Shown here one piece after another: positions 9,328 to 17,406 of a stretch of DNA of 64,000 bases. Under the pieces are notes generated by a model. It made no database searches, was not told the origin of the DNA, and worked only from the letters and a program-made list of their open reading frames with translations. The stretch is from Caenibius tardaugens NBRC 16725. Its GTDB lineage: Bacteria; Pseudomonadota; Alphaproteobacteria; Sphingomonadales; Sphingomonadaceae. The stretch's first letter is position 1. Each line of letters starts with the position of its first letter. Position numbers and translations under genes: made by a program. The stretch is from assembly GCF_003860345.1 (NCBI RefSeq), contig NZ_CP034179.1, forward strand, positions 3,146,001 to 3,210,000. The letters are read 5' to 3'.

Positions 9328-10299
9328 TCAAAACTCCGCCGCCGCGCCCGCGTCCTTCATGAACGAAGGCGAATACCTGGCGTACGTGCTGACGGTCATA
9401 TTCAACGATGTATGCCCCAAATACTGGCTGATTTTCTGCATCGGCACGTCCGCTTGGGCCATCCATACTGCGCACGTGTGCCGCAGAACGTGGGGCGAAA
9501 ACGGTATGCGCGTGTCTTTCGCCAGTCGCTCTATCGCCTTCTTCACCGATGACACCGGCTTGCGGTTGTACTCGATCACGTTGCCCGTCAGTCGGCCCGC
9601 GTAGGCTTCCTGCAAGGCTTCGCGCGCAATGTTGTTCATCGGAACCACCGTTCGGCGCTTGTTCGTCTGGATTCGCCCGGGTGGGCGGTAGTCGATCGTC
9701 CCGTGTATGAAGTCGACCCGATCCCATGTGAGATCGAGAATCGCCCCAGCGCGGGCCCCGGTCGCCAGTCCCAGCACCAGAAACAGTTTGATGTGCGGAG
9801 ACTTTGCCGCCTCCACGATTCGCCGTGCCTCATCCTTCCGCAACCAGCGGTCACGCGGGGCGGATGCAGGCGGTATCCAGAGGGCGGGCGCGTTTTCGCC
9901 GTATCGCCAGCGCAGGCACGCGCGCAGCAGTTCAAGATCGGTCTTGATCGTGCTGGCCGCATAACCCGCCTTTCTCCGCTCGGTGGCGTATGAGCGGCAA
10001 TCATCCTTCTCGACAGCCGTTCCCAGCCTGTGACCGAAGTACGGCTCCAATGCCGTCCAGTGAGCCTTGAAGCGGTCAGCGCGTGCACCATCCTTGATTC
10101 GGTCGGCAACATAGCGGGGCCACAAGTCGGCAATCCGTTCGGTCGCCGGAGTGGTTATCCGGGCCCAAAGTTGACGGGCGATAGCCTCGGCCCGTCCCCG
10201 ATCTGCCGTGCCAGTCGAAACTCTGCGCGGTTTACCTGCTGCATCTCGATAGGTGAGGGCAAGCTTTCCTCGGTGAGTGGTGAGGGTGTATTCTGACAT
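9328..10299 (-). CDS. int: Tyrosine-type site-specific integrase
   Basis: 323 residues from the ATG at 10299 (MSEYTLTTHRG), preceded by GGAGAG. The C-terminal catalytic domain shows TGARAGAIL (first Arg), the NKRRT beta-turn lysine, HVLRHT (His-x-x-Arg box), YLGHTS and the tyrosine in STYARY. An N-terminal core-binding region (about 45-140) comes before it. Such recombinases integrate and excise phage or island DNA at tRNA 3' ends, and this gene ends close to tRNA-Val. The excisionase-like gene upstream overlaps it by 145 bases in another frame. All catalytic residues are present, so it may still be functional. Confidence 0.93.
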   Translation of the reverse strand: MSEYTLTTHRGKLALTYRDAAGKPRRVSTGTADRGRAEAIARQLWARITTPATERIADLWPRYVADRIKDGARADRFKAHWTALEPYFGHRLGTAVEKDDCRSYATERRKAGYAASTIKTDLELLRACLRWRYGENAPALWIPPASAPRDRWLRKDEARRIVEAAKSPHIKLFLVLGLATGARAGAILDLTWDRVDFIHGTIDYRPPGRIQTNKRRTVVPMNNIAREALQEAYAGRLTGNVIEYNRKPVSSVKKAIERLAKDTRIPFSPHVLRHTCAVWMAQADVPMQKISQYLGHTSLNMTVSTYARYSPSFMKDAGAAAEF

Positions 10300-10454
10300 T
10301 CGTATCTCTCCACCTCTGCGGCGGGAATGCGGATCAATTTGCCCAGCCTGAAACCGGCGATCTCGCCGTTGCGGTACATAATGCGTACCTTCTCGGCAGA
10401 GCAACACCAGCGTTCAGCTAACGTTTCGGGTGAATAGGGAATTGCTGTCGTCAT
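10155..10454 (-). CDS. Excisionase-like helix-turn-helix protein
   Basis: 99 residues starting at 10454 (MTTAIPYSPETLAERW). Residues about 8-50 (AERWCCSAEKVRIMYRNGEI, then FRLGKLIRIPAAEVERYE) match the small MerR-like/excisionase DNA-binding fold found next to phage integrases. The C-terminal half is unrelated and overlaps the integrase start in another frame. Its ATG overlaps the TGA of the upstream ASCH gene (ATGA), indicating translational coupling. The likely role is controlling excision direction or int transcription. Confidence 0.7.
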   Translation of the reverse strand: MTTAIPYSPETLAERWCCSAEKVRIMYRNGEIAGFRLGKLIRIPAAEVERYECQNTPSPLTEESLPSPIEMQQVNRAEFRLARQIGDGPRLSPVNFGPG

Positions 10455-10876
10455 TCTTCCATCCCCTCTGCGATAGCCCTGAGGGCTGATGCTAAAGCGT
10501 CCAGTGCCTCTTGTGGCGGCGCGAAGAATCCAAGTTGTCCCCTGCATGGGATCAATGGAACCGGGAAAGCATCGCGCAGGACAAAGCCGTATCGACCGAA
10601 GAACCAATGGCTCTCCATTTCGGTGACGCAATCGACGATGCGCGCCATGCCAACGATCCCGCCACGCGGCAGTTCCATTTGGCTATCCGCCAGTTCCGTC
10701 TTGCTGACACCGGCATGGACGATGAACCACCCTCGGCCTTTGGTCGGCCAATCACGGTTCTCCACGTCCTTGCCGTCGTGGAAGATGTGGTGCGGATACG
10801 GCTGCTTGATCGACAGGGCTTTAAGGTCCGCCCCCTCGCACCGTTCAGCGAGCGCAATGATCTCTGCTTTGGTCAT
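10451..10876 (-). CDS. ASCH domain protein
   Basis: 141 residues from 10876. The segment ALSIKQPYPHHIFHDGKDVENRDW followed in the next strands by GWFIVHAG and GGIVGMARIVDCV is the ASCH fold signature (Q-P-x, G-x-x-x-E-N-R-x-W). ASCH proteins are PUA-like and thought to bind RNA; some cleave nucleotides or modified nucleosides. Here it sits in the prophage early operon between a CxxC peptide and the excisionase-like gene, with a 4-base overlap with the latter. Its specific role in this element is unknown. Confidence 0.75.
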   Translation of the reverse strand: MTKAEIIALAERCEGADLKALSIKQPYPHHIFHDGKDVENRDWPTKGRGWFIVHAGVSKTELADSQMELPRGGIVGMARIVDCVTEMESHWFFGRYGFVLRDAFPVPLIPCRGQLGFFAPPQEALDALASALRAIAEGMEE

Positions 10877-10878
10877 GG

Positions 10879-10959
10879 TCAAAGCCCCATTGTCCGGGCG
10901 CGAAGCCACTGATGGTTGCAGCGTGGGCAGTGCATGTTGACGATCAGATCCTCGTTCAC
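10879..10959 (-). CDS. 26-residue CxxC mini-protein (candidate)
   Basis: A GTG at 10959 overlaps the TGA of the HNH-like gene (GTGA), and the frame runs to a TGA at 10879, two bases before the ASCH ATG. The peptide begins VNEDLIVNMHCPRCNHQW and holds a CPRC knuckle like half a zinc ribbon. Tight packing between two co-directional phage genes and the start/stop overlap support it as a real coupled micro-gene. No expression evidence is available and it could be chance. Confidence 0.35.
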   Translation of the reverse strand: MNEDLIVNMHCPRCNHQWLRARTMGL

Positions 10960-11285
10960 CCGGCCATTGTTGTAGGCATTCGGATGTCGTGCAGGTCGTC
11001 GTCATCCAGCGTCAGCCCATGCAGGTCATTCAACAGCGGGACGACCATTCCTGTGCGGTGGCAGTGATGAAGGTGGACAGGCCAACGGAAGAAGTTGGCC
11101 GGAAATAACCTCCGGTTCACTGAGCGGCTCCGGCTCTCTAGCGCTGGCTGCCCAGCCAAAGGCGCTGAACAATGATGGCAGAGGCCATCCTGAGCCTTCA
11201 CATACGCTTCACGCATAACTGCGCGTTGCGGTTGCGACATCGCCCTGTAATCAGCGGGGGGCGGAAGCTGGGCGCATGTGGTCAT
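10956..11285 (-). CDS. HNH-like small phage protein
   Basis: 109 residues. AYVKAQDGLCHHCSAPL followed by FFRWPVHLHHCHRTG resembles the small phage HNH endonuclease group (CxxC zinc pair, then H-x-H-H-x-H-x-TG). The usual C-terminal GAVH...CN part after the TG is replaced by an acidic tail (LTLDDDDLHDI), so the last metal ligands of the HNH fold are not evident and nuclease activity is doubtful. The gene is coupled by ATGA overlap to the interrupted frame upstream and by GTGA to the CxxC micro-gene downstream. Confidence 0.55.
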   Translation of the reverse strand: MTTCAQLPPPADYRAMSQPQRAVMREAYVKAQDGLCHHCSAPLAGQPALESRSRSVNRRLFPANFFRWPVHLHHCHRTGMVVPLLNDLHGLTLDDDDLHDIRMPTTMAG

Positions 11286-11542
11286 TCTGCCGCATCCCTG
11301 ATTGCTGCCATTTCAGCCCTGTAACGGGCGGCATTGCCGTGCTTGCGGAAGCTTTGATAAGCAGCCTCACATGCAGCCCCGGTGCGTTGCTGACGACATC
11401 GAAGCGGGAGAGCACGGGGATTGGCCTATTTCGACTGCCGTAGTCGTTCTAGGTCATACCGATGCGGAAGTGTGTGAAGGTGAAAACCGCGTCCAGAGTA
11501 GCCATTGGGATACTTACTGCGCAGGCCCAAGGTCGGATGCAT
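11282..11542 (-). pseudogene. Small phage gene interrupted by an in-frame TAG
   Basis: From the ATG at 11542 the frame reads 38 codons (MHPTLGLRSKYPNG..., ending ERLRQSK), meets TAG at 11428-11426, and continues in the same frame for 47 codons (ANPRALPLRC... AAYQSFRKHGNAARYRAEM) to a TGA that overlaps the HNH-like ATG by 4 bases. The phage-like second half has no start codon of its own. This suggests one 86-codon gene with a nonsense mutation, or amber readthrough. No strong SD is visible at 11542. Confidence 0.4.
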
Positions 11543-11811
11543 TCACAGTGCGGGGTCTTCTCGCAACCGTAATTTCGCGTTGGAGCGATGCTGAATAGGC
11601 ATGCGTTAACGCCAACTACCTGACGCACTTTTTTATGGCATAACCATGCTCATTCGCGGCGAAGTGGTCTGACGGGCAGGCCCTTCGCAATCGCGCTTAT
11701 CAGGCCGTGGCGGCGCTTCCCGTTTGTTCCGCGCCCGGCCCGAAGACCGCGCTCTTGCGCGCTCCCACCATCGGAACAACCGCCCTCAGGGCGTGCAAGG
11801 GAAGCACCACA
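11543..11811. other. Non-coding stretch before the coat gene; probable internal deletion site
   Basis: I see no convincing gene on either strand in these 269 bases. It contains a T-run (11627-11632), a CGCCCT/AGGGCG inverted repeat about 25 bases before the coat ATG, and an open frame that runs without a start into the coat frame from about 11650. In P22-type phages terminase, portal and scaffold genes should precede the coat gene, so this is where they appear to be missing. Confidence 0.5.
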
Positions 11812-13188
11812 ATGGCTAATCAGTTCCTGAACGCGCAGGAATACGCGAACGTCATGCTGAAGATGACGAAGAACGCTCTCGTCACCGGCAAACTCGTTGA
11901 TGGCGAGTTGAAAAACGAAGTCACCGACGAAAACGGCTTGTCCGTCTCGACCAAGCGTCCGCCCCGGTTTGCACCCAACGATTCCTCGGCCATGTCCGCC
12001 GCACTCGCTGCGCAGGACATCGTGACCGGCTCGGTCAACGTCGCAGTTGACCAGTACGCCAAGGTTCACGTGTCGGTTGGTGATATCGAATACGTGCAGT
12101 CCTTCAACGAGTTGATGAAGAACGCCACCATGAAGGCGGCTGCTTCGACGCTCGCACACCAGTTCGACAGCCACTTGCAGAAGCAGGTTGCCAAGTTCTC
12201 GTCCTACATCGGTGACACCACCACGGATTGGGCAACGCCTGCCGAGTTTGCTGCTGATGCTGGTCTGGCGATCCAGTCCCCGGCACAGTTCAACCGTGTG
12301 CATACGCGGCTGATGGACCTCGGGGTGCCGAACAGCGACATCAATTCGACCGTCCTGTTCAATGACGGCGAAAAGATCCGTGGTTCGCTGATTGGCGGCA
12401 GCATCGACGGCACGAACAAAAGTGCCCTGGAACGGATCAAAATTCCGGTTCTGTCGGAAATCGATGCGTACGCAACGCAGCAGTGCCCAAGCCTTGCGAC
12501 CGGCACCCGCGTTTCGGCATTGACCTCGCTGATCGACAACGGCACCCTCTCGGTGAACTACCGCGATGTGAAGAATACGATGGTGCAGACCATCCACATC
12601 GACGGTCAGGCATCGGGTGTCACGATCAAGACCGGCGAGAAGATCACGATTGCCGGGGTCTATGCCTACGACTGGCGCAATCAGGTGGCATTGCCGTATC
12701 TCCAGACCTTCGTTGTTCTGGGCGGCGCTTCGACGGCTTCGGGGTCGGTTCCGACCACTTCGCCGCTGGGGACCGCGATCACGACCGATGCGAACGGCGA
12801 CGTTGACCTGATCATCTCGCCCCCGATCATCGTGCCGGGTACGAATGACGGTGTTTCGACACTGGCCAACACGGCGTTTGCCACTTGTTCGGCTGCTGCG
12901 GTTGACGGTGCTGCCGTAACCCACCTTGGCCCGACTTCGGCATCGACGCCTTACACTCGTCGTTTCCGCGCCGCATGGCACAAGTCGGCTATCAAGCTGG
13001 TCTCGGCCAAGCTCCACACACCGTTCACCGGGGAATCGAGCTTCGCCAACGATCCCGAAACGGGCATTTCGATCCGCTACTGGCGCGGGTCGGACATCTC
13101 CACGGGTGCCCATATCCACCGTTGGGATGCCATCTTCGGCGCGGTCAATGCTGACCCGCTGATGGGTGCTGAGATCAGCGGCTCCTGA
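11812..13188 (+). CDS. P22-type major coat protein
   Basis: 458 residues from the ATG at 11812 (MANQFLNAQEYAN), which has a GGGAAG upstream; the frame extends back to 11707 but without family character. The layout fits the P22 coat family: HK97-like N-arm and P-domain, then a beta-rich insertion domain at about residues 244-340 (VTIKTGEKITIAGVYAYD, VDLIISPPII), close to the P22 I-domain position, then the C-terminal A-domain segment (RFRAAWHKSAIKLV, GISIRYWRGSD). It would form the icosahedral shell. The normally preceding scaffold and portal genes are absent. Confidence 0.85.
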   Translation: MANQFLNAQEYANVMLKMTKNALVTGKLVDGELKNEVTDENGLSVSTKRPPRFAPNDSSAMSAALAAQDIVTGSVNVAVDQYAKVHVSVGDIEYVQSFNELMKNATMKAAASTLAHQFDSHLQKQVAKFSSYIGDTTTDWATPAEFAADAGLAIQSPAQFNRVHTRLMDLGVPNSDINSTVLFNDGEKIRGSLIGGSIDGTNKSALERIKIPVLSEIDAYATQQCPSLATGTRVSALTSLIDNGTLSVNYRDVKNTMVQTIHIDGQASGVTIKTGEKITIAGVYAYDWRNQVALPYLQTFVVLGGASTASGSVPTTSPLGTAITTDANGDVDLIISPPIIVPGTNDGVSTLANTAFATCSAAAVDGAAVTHLGPTSASTPYTRRFRAAWHKSAIKLVSAKLHTPFTGESSFANDPETGISIRYWRGSDISTGAHIHRWDAIFGAVNADPLMGAEISGS

Positions 13189-13196
13189 CATTGATT

Positions 13197-13222
13197 GGCC
13201 CTGCTCCTTCGGGAGTGGGGCC
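13197..13222 (+). terminator. UUCG-capped hairpin after the coat gene
   Basis: GGCCCTGCTCC (13197-13207) pairs with GGAGTGGGGCC (13212-13222), with two wobble pairs, closed by a C(UUCG)G tetraloop. It follows the coat stop by 8 bases. There is no T-run, so it may be a weak terminator or an mRNA-stabilising stem that sets a high coat yield. Confidence 0.5.
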
Positions 13223-13248
13223 ATTCCCCTGACTGGAAGATTCACGAC

Positions 13249-13515
13249 ATGGCAAATAACCTGTGGCTCGGTGCACTATCGGCAGGGAAGGCCGCAAACA
13301 GGCCAACGGTCTATAGCGGGCCTGACGGCACGTTCGGGTTTTACTACGCCGTGGACACGGGAGCCTTGAGCATCGGCACGTCTGTGGGTTGGACCGATCT
13401 GACCACTGTCACAGGCAATGCCGTGCTGGCCAATCTCCCCACTGCCGACCCTGAAGTTGAAGGCGCCCTGTGGAACAACGGTGGCGTTCTCGCTGTCAGC
13501 GAAGGGGCTGAGTAA
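13249..13515 (+). CDS. Small phage virion-region protein
   Basis: 88 residues from the ATG at 13249 (MANNLWLGALSAGK). The second half, TDLTTVTGNAVLANLPTADP then GALWNNGGVLAVS, resembles small beta-rich phage proteins in which a planned data-like PT-DP-x-x-x-GALWNNxGVL motif recurs. I cannot assign a function. It lies between the coat and gp4-like genes where head decoration or completion proteins are found, and its TAA overlaps the next ATG. Confidence 0.65.
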   Translation: MANNLWLGALSAGKAANRPTVYSGPDGTFGFYYAVDTGALSIGTSVGWTDLTTVTGNAVLANLPTADPEVEGALWNNGGVLAVSEGAE

Positions 13516-13706
13516 TGGATACCTGGCCTTCGTATCGCTACGGCCCCAATGGGGCTGCACAAGTTTTCGCCTCAGCCGATGAGGTTCCCGCTGGTTGGGC
13601 AGATCACCCTTCGAAAGTAGGGGTTGATCCGCTCGATCACGATGGGGACGGACGGAAGGGCGGGAGCAAGCCGGGGCGGAAGGTAACGCGCCGTGGCGAC
13701 AGTTAA
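13515..13706 (+). CDS. Small phage protein with DPLDHDGDGRKGGS motif
   Basis: 63 residues; the ATG overlaps the previous stop (TAATG) and the end overlaps the following gene by 14 bases. The N-terminus is aromatic (MDTWPSYRYGPNG). The C-terminal half carries DPLDHDGDGRKGGSKPG, a short acidic-Gly motif seen in small phage proteins of head-gene clusters, sometimes read as a calcium-loop-like element. The function is unknown; context suggests head assembly. Confidence 0.6.
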   Translation: MDTWPSYRYGPNGAAQVFASADEVPAGWADHPSKVGVDPLDHDGDGRKGGSKPGRKVTRRGDS

Positions 13707-14382
13707 CGACATCATCACTGCGGCCTATCGTGAAAGCAATCTGACGGGCGTTGGCCGCTCACTGACGAGCGCACAGAGCGATGAGGGCCTTACGCTGCTC
13801 GACAGCCTCTTGCCTGCGACCATGGGGCAGGAAGTCGGACAGGAACTGACGGACCTGAACATAGGGGGCCAGCACGATAACGCGGTCCATGATTATGTGC
13901 CCGAAAATGTGCGCCTGATCTTGAATGGCGGCGCGCAGAGCCTTGCGCTCGATCCGCGCCCCTATGACGGCCAGCGTCTTGCGGTGGTCGATGTGGCGGG
14001 CAACCTCTCTGCAAATCCGTTGACGCTGACGGGCAATGGACGGTTGGTGGAGGGCGCGGCGTCGCTTGTTCTGAACACCAACAGCCTGCGCCGCGAATGG
14101 TTCTACCGGGCTGACCGCGGATCGTGGACGCGCATCGATGCCTTGGCGCTGTCTGACGAATTTCCCTTCCCACGCGAGTTTGATGACTATTTCTCCATCC
14201 TGCTCGCGATGCGGCTTAATCCGCGTCATGGGCGCGATCTGGCGCAGTCCAGCGCCTCTTGGCTGGAAAGTCAGGCGAGCCGTCTTGCGGCCCGTTATCG
14301 CCGCCCCCGTCCGGTGCAGGATTGGGGCAGTCGCGGTCTGTTGGGGCAGTGCGGGGCGAATATCGGCGGGGAACTGCTGTGA
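13693..14382 (+). CDS. P22 gp4-like head-completion / tail accessory protein
   Basis: 229 residues from a GTG at 13693 (VATVNDIITAAYRESNLTG), overlapping the previous gene. The N-terminal helical part (LTSAQSDEGLTLLDSLL) and the later DDYFSILLAMRLNPRHG...WLESQASRLAARYRRPRP segment fit the gp4-like tail accessory group that extends the portal. A beta-rich insert (about 80-140) with DPRPYDGQRLAVVDVAGN is common in the longer relatives. In P22 the protein comes straight after coat and before gp10, exactly as here, though the portal it should bind is missing. Confidence 0.65.
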   Translation: MATVNDIITAAYRESNLTGVGRSLTSAQSDEGLTLLDSLLPATMGQEVGQELTDLNIGGQHDNAVHDYVPENVRLILNGGAQSLALDPRPYDGQRLAVVDVAGNLSANPLTLTGNGRLVEGAASLVLNTNSLRREWFYRADRGSWTRIDALALSDEFPFPREFDDYFSILLAMRLNPRHGRDLAQSSASWLESQASRLAARYRRPRPVQDWGSRGLLGQCGANIGGELL

Positions 14383-15251
14383 CAGATATCCCGCTCGCCA
14401 AGACCAATTTCCATCGCGCGGTCGCCGCAACGCCTCTGATCCCGATCCGCAATCGGTTTCTGGAAGGCAACCCTGTGCTGAATGACAGCCAATTCAGCCT
14501 GATCGCACGGCCAGCGCTCAAGAAGTTCATGGAAGTCGGCTCAGGCCCTATCCGTAAGCTGTTCAATGAGCCCGGTGTGTTTGGCGGAGATCTGTTTGTC
14601 GTCTCCAATACCGATCTGTACCGCGTTTCCGCTGAAACCGGCACCGCAACTCTGATTGGCGATATTGGGCCAGTCCCCGGCGATCCAAGCATGGCAGCGA
14701 CGGCGCCCATTGGCGAGGAACCGGCACACCTGTTTATCGCCAGCGGTAGTGCGCTGTGGCTTTACATGGAAGACGATGGGCTGAGCGAAGTCGATCTGCC
14801 TGTGGAGGTCGGCGCAATCTCTGTCGCGCACATCAACAGTTACGTGATCGTGATCCCGGTTCAGTCCGAGGCATCTGTGACCGTTGGGCAGTTCTACTGG
14901 ATCAAGCCCGGTGAAATCACCATTGATCCGCTCGACTATGCGACCGCAGAGCGCGCGCCGGACAACCTGCATCAGGTGATCGTCTATGGCGATATGTTTT
15001 GGCTGCTGGGCCAGAAAACGACCGAACCGTGGGTGACAGTAGGCAATCTCGACGCGCCCATGCAGCGATACACCGGGATCTTGTTTGATCGGGGGTCCTG
15101 GGAAGGGTCCGCCATTCAGGTGAAAGATAGCCTGATCCTGATCGACGAAGACGGTGCGGCTTTTCAGTACGCAGGCGGGCAGAACCGCATTTCGCGGCCC
15201 GATGTGGAAGAAGTGATCCGCCGCGCGATCCAGATACAGGCAGCAAGCTGA
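14379..15251 (+). CDS. P22 gp10-like DNA-stabilisation protein, N-terminal part
   Basis: 290 residues from a GTG at 14379 overlapping the gp4-like stop. It begins with the gp10-like opening (PIRNRFLEGNPVLNDSQFSL), followed by propeller-like strands (LFVVSNTDLYRVSAETGTA). It contains DNLHQVIVYGDMFWLLGQKTTEPW and ends ISRPDVEEVIRRAIQ, the part that in P22 gp10 (about 470 residues) is followed by another propeller half. Here the frame stops and the next gene starts within the stop (TGATG), carrying what looks like the second half. It would seal the packaged head. Confidence 0.65.
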   Translation: MTDIPLAKTNFHRAVAATPLIPIRNRFLEGNPVLNDSQFSLIARPALKKFMEVGSGPIRKLFNEPGVFGGDLFVVSNTDLYRVSAETGTATLIGDIGPVPGDPSMAATAPIGEEPAHLFIASGSALWLYMEDDGLSEVDLPVEVGAISVAHINSYVIVIPVQSEASVTVGQFYWIKPGEITIDPLDYATAERAPDNLHQVIVYGDMFWLLGQKTTEPWVTVGNLDAPMQRYTGILFDRGSWEGSAIQVKDSLILIDEDGAAFQYAGGQNRISRPDVEEVIRRAIQIQAAS

Positions 15252-16921
15252 TGGCGCTCACTCCACTCACTGTCCCGCGGAGGAATGTTGTTCCGCTGTA
15301 TTTCGATGTGACGGGCGATATCCCGGAGGCAACGGGCGCGGCTGCGGTCAACTACAGTTTGAACGCCCCATACCCTGCTATCGTGATGTCCGGTGCTGAT
15401 GGGGATGAGGCTGACCAGTACAAGGTTTGGTACATCAACAACGATGGCGAGCGATTTGGCGCGTACTACGACGAATTGAACGATAGCACCGATTTCGGCG
15501 GAACGCGGGGGATGCTGTCGCGCGACAAAACGAAAATTACGCTTACCAACTATAATTTCTGGCCGTCGAGGGTGTTCTATAAAGATTTAGACGTGTCGAT
15601 CGATACCTATGGGTTGAATGTTCCTCGCTTGCCTTCTGATGAGGGTTTCTACTTCGATAGCGGAGAGTTTGGGGTGGGTGGCGGAGGAAACGTATTCCTT
15701 CCGGTCTATAACATTGGCGGCGTCAAGGACCTGGATGGTCATCAGACGCAGGACCCGGTGACAGGTCACTATTATCTGCGAGGGAAAGACTGGTCTAAAT
15801 ACAAAGCCTTCGAAAAGCCGGAAGGGTTCGGCGGTAATTATATGCAGTTCGTCACTCTCAGTGACGACGATTTCAATTATTCGTTCGTAGGGCACGAGAC
15901 CGTCTCCGAGACGGGCAACACGGTCTATATGTCGAAGTGGACGGCAGTGGCGGGAGGTGACCCGTTCTCGTACACCAATTATTCGATCCAACTCGACGAC
16001 GACGCAGACGACGCCGTTTTTCAGGCAGCAGCCGATTATGCATCTGGAATGGAATACCGGATGCGCGGCAATTACGAAGTTTTTTGGTTCGGCATCGACG
16101 TGGAGGAATACCCCCTTACGCAAGTGACTGTGTTTGTGTTTGCCAAGGACTTCTCCTGGTACGATCGGCTCGACATCACTGCGAACGGCGATCTTGATTT
16201 CGGCACGTATTGGCAGACGATTGAAGGCAAGCACATGCTTGTTGGGACGCGCTCTGATTCCACGGCGCAGGCTTACCAGTTTGCATCCAACGATCCCGGC
16301 CCTGAGCCAAGCTTGGGAGAGCCCAAAATTCAGGTGTGGTCCTATACTCTGGACGGCCATGACAATTACGTCTTGCATTGTGGGCAGTTGGCAACGCTCG
16401 TTTACGACACACATTCTCAGGAATGGTATAATTGGGGGTCGGGGAATTCCACAATCTGGCGTGCACGTACTGGATGCAATTGGCTGGCTGGGCGCAAGTT
16501 TTCCGAGGATTGGTCGGGGGTTATCGCGGGCGACAGCGAAAACGGCACGCTCTACTTCCTTTCGCCAGACGACGATTACGACGATGACAGCGATGAGGGC
16601 GCGGCAACGCCCCGCTCATTCACGCGGCAGGTAACGGGGCAGATTGTCGTCAGGCCCGGCTACGCTTCAAGGCCCTGCTTCGGAGTGCAATTGCTCGGCA
16701 GTATTGGATCGGTCAGCGATAACCTGACTGTGAACCTGTCGGTCAGTGATGATCGCGGCTTTAATTATGACGACATGGGCAGCCTGAGTGTTTCGCCGGG
16801 GGATTACAGTGCGCGACTCAACTGGTTGTCACTCGGCAGCATGGATGCGCCCGGCAGGCTCTTTCGGATCACCGATACGGGTGCGCTGAAGCGTATTGAC
16901 GCTTTGGAAATGGACGACTGA
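15251..16921 (+). CDS. gp10-like C-terminal propeller protein with tail-tube insert
   Basis: 556 residues, ATG overlapping the previous TGA. The last about 200 residues (LATLVYDTHSQEWYNWGSGN, GVIAGDSENGTLYFLSPDDD, LSVSDDRGFNYDDMGSL, ending GRLFRITDTGALKRIDALEM) match the second half of gp10-like stabilisation proteins. The first about 350 residues are rich in Tyr, Asp and Gly and are not recognised. The lower codon bias and more AT-rich stretches here (about 15400-16100) differ from the host genes. Together with the preceding gene it may form a two-subunit gp10 equivalent. Confidence 0.55.
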   Translation: MALTPLTVPRRNVVPLYFDVTGDIPEATGAAAVNYSLNAPYPAIVMSGADGDEADQYKVWYINNDGERFGAYYDELNDSTDFGGTRGMLSRDKTKITLTNYNFWPSRVFYKDLDVSIDTYGLNVPRLPSDEGFYFDSGEFGVGGGGNVFLPVYNIGGVKDLDGHQTQDPVTGHYYLRGKDWSKYKAFEKPEGFGGNYMQFVTLSDDDFNYSFVGHETVSETGNTVYMSKWTAVAGGDPFSYTNYSIQLDDDADDAVFQAAADYASGMEYRMRGNYEVFWFGIDVEEYPLTQVTVFVFAKDFSWYDRLDITANGDLDFGTYWQTIEGKHMLVGTRSDSTAQAYQFASNDPGPEPSLGEPKIQVWSYTLDGHDNYVLHCGQLATLVYDTHSQEWYNWGSGNSTIWRARTGCNWLAGRKFSEDWSGVIAGDSENGTLYFLSPDDDYDDDSDEGAATPRSFTRQVTGQIVVRPGYASRPCFGVQLLGSIGSVSDNLTVNLSVSDDRGFNYDDMGSLSVSPGDYSARLNWLSLGSMDAPGRLFRITDTGALKRIDALEMDD

Positions 16922-17406
16922 TGGATCAGCTTCAAAGCCTCGACCAGCGGTTCGCTATTGTCGATCAGGCGGGGCGACCGACTGACTATTTCATGCGTCT
17001 GCTGAAAGGGCAGGGCGACTCTATCGTTGAGGCTACGACTGCTGTTGAGGGTGCGGTTGAAGGAAAAGCCGATGCGTCCCTAGTGCTGACGGCAGGCGAT
17101 GGCCTGACCGGTGGCGGCGATCTGTCGAGCAATCGAACCTTCAATGTGGGCGCAGGAACCGGCCTCACAGTTACGGCTGATGCCGTAGCGATCGATACGT
17201 TGTCCGAAGCGGAGCGCATCCGCGACATTGTAGGCACGGCACTGGTTGCGGGTGAGGGGATCACGATCAGCGTAAACGATGTGGGTGATACCATCACGAT
17301 CACTGGCAGCGCGGGTGGCATTTGGTCACCTGTCGTCGATGGATCGTTTCCGCCTGTCTTTGTGCAGAACCCGGATGGAAGTCTTGTACTTGGGGAGTAT
17401 GTCTGA
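16921..17406 (+). CDS. Tail fibre/spike protein
   Basis: 161 residues, ATG overlapping the previous TGA. The core TAGDGLTGGGDLSSNRTFNV then GAGTGLTVTADAVAID is the repeating shaft motif of phage tail fibres. The N-terminal 60 residues (MDQLQSLDQRFAIVDQ, DYFMRLLKG) would be the virion-attachment part. The C-terminal tip is short (FPPVFVQNPDGSLVLGEYV). Its start/stop overlap with the next gene shows translational coupling. Confidence 0.7.
   Translation: MDQLQSLDQRFAIVDQAGRPTDYFMRLLKGQGDSIVEATTAVEGAVEGKADASLVLTAGDGLTGGGDLSSNRTFNVGAGTGLTVTADAVAIDTLSEAERIRDIVGTALVAGEGITISVNDVGDTITITGSAGGIWSPVVDGSFPPVFVQNPDGSLVLGEYV

Noticed and set aside
11302-11598. A 98-codon plus-strand frame upstream of the coat gene
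   Set aside because: It lies antisense to the amber-interrupted phage frame, which is coupled to the HNH-like gene; no motif is seen in it.
11650-13245. A 531-codon minus-strand frame opposite the coat gene
   Set aside because: The plus-strand coat protein has clear family features; the antisense product is low-complexity Arg/Val/Gly and has no recognisable start.
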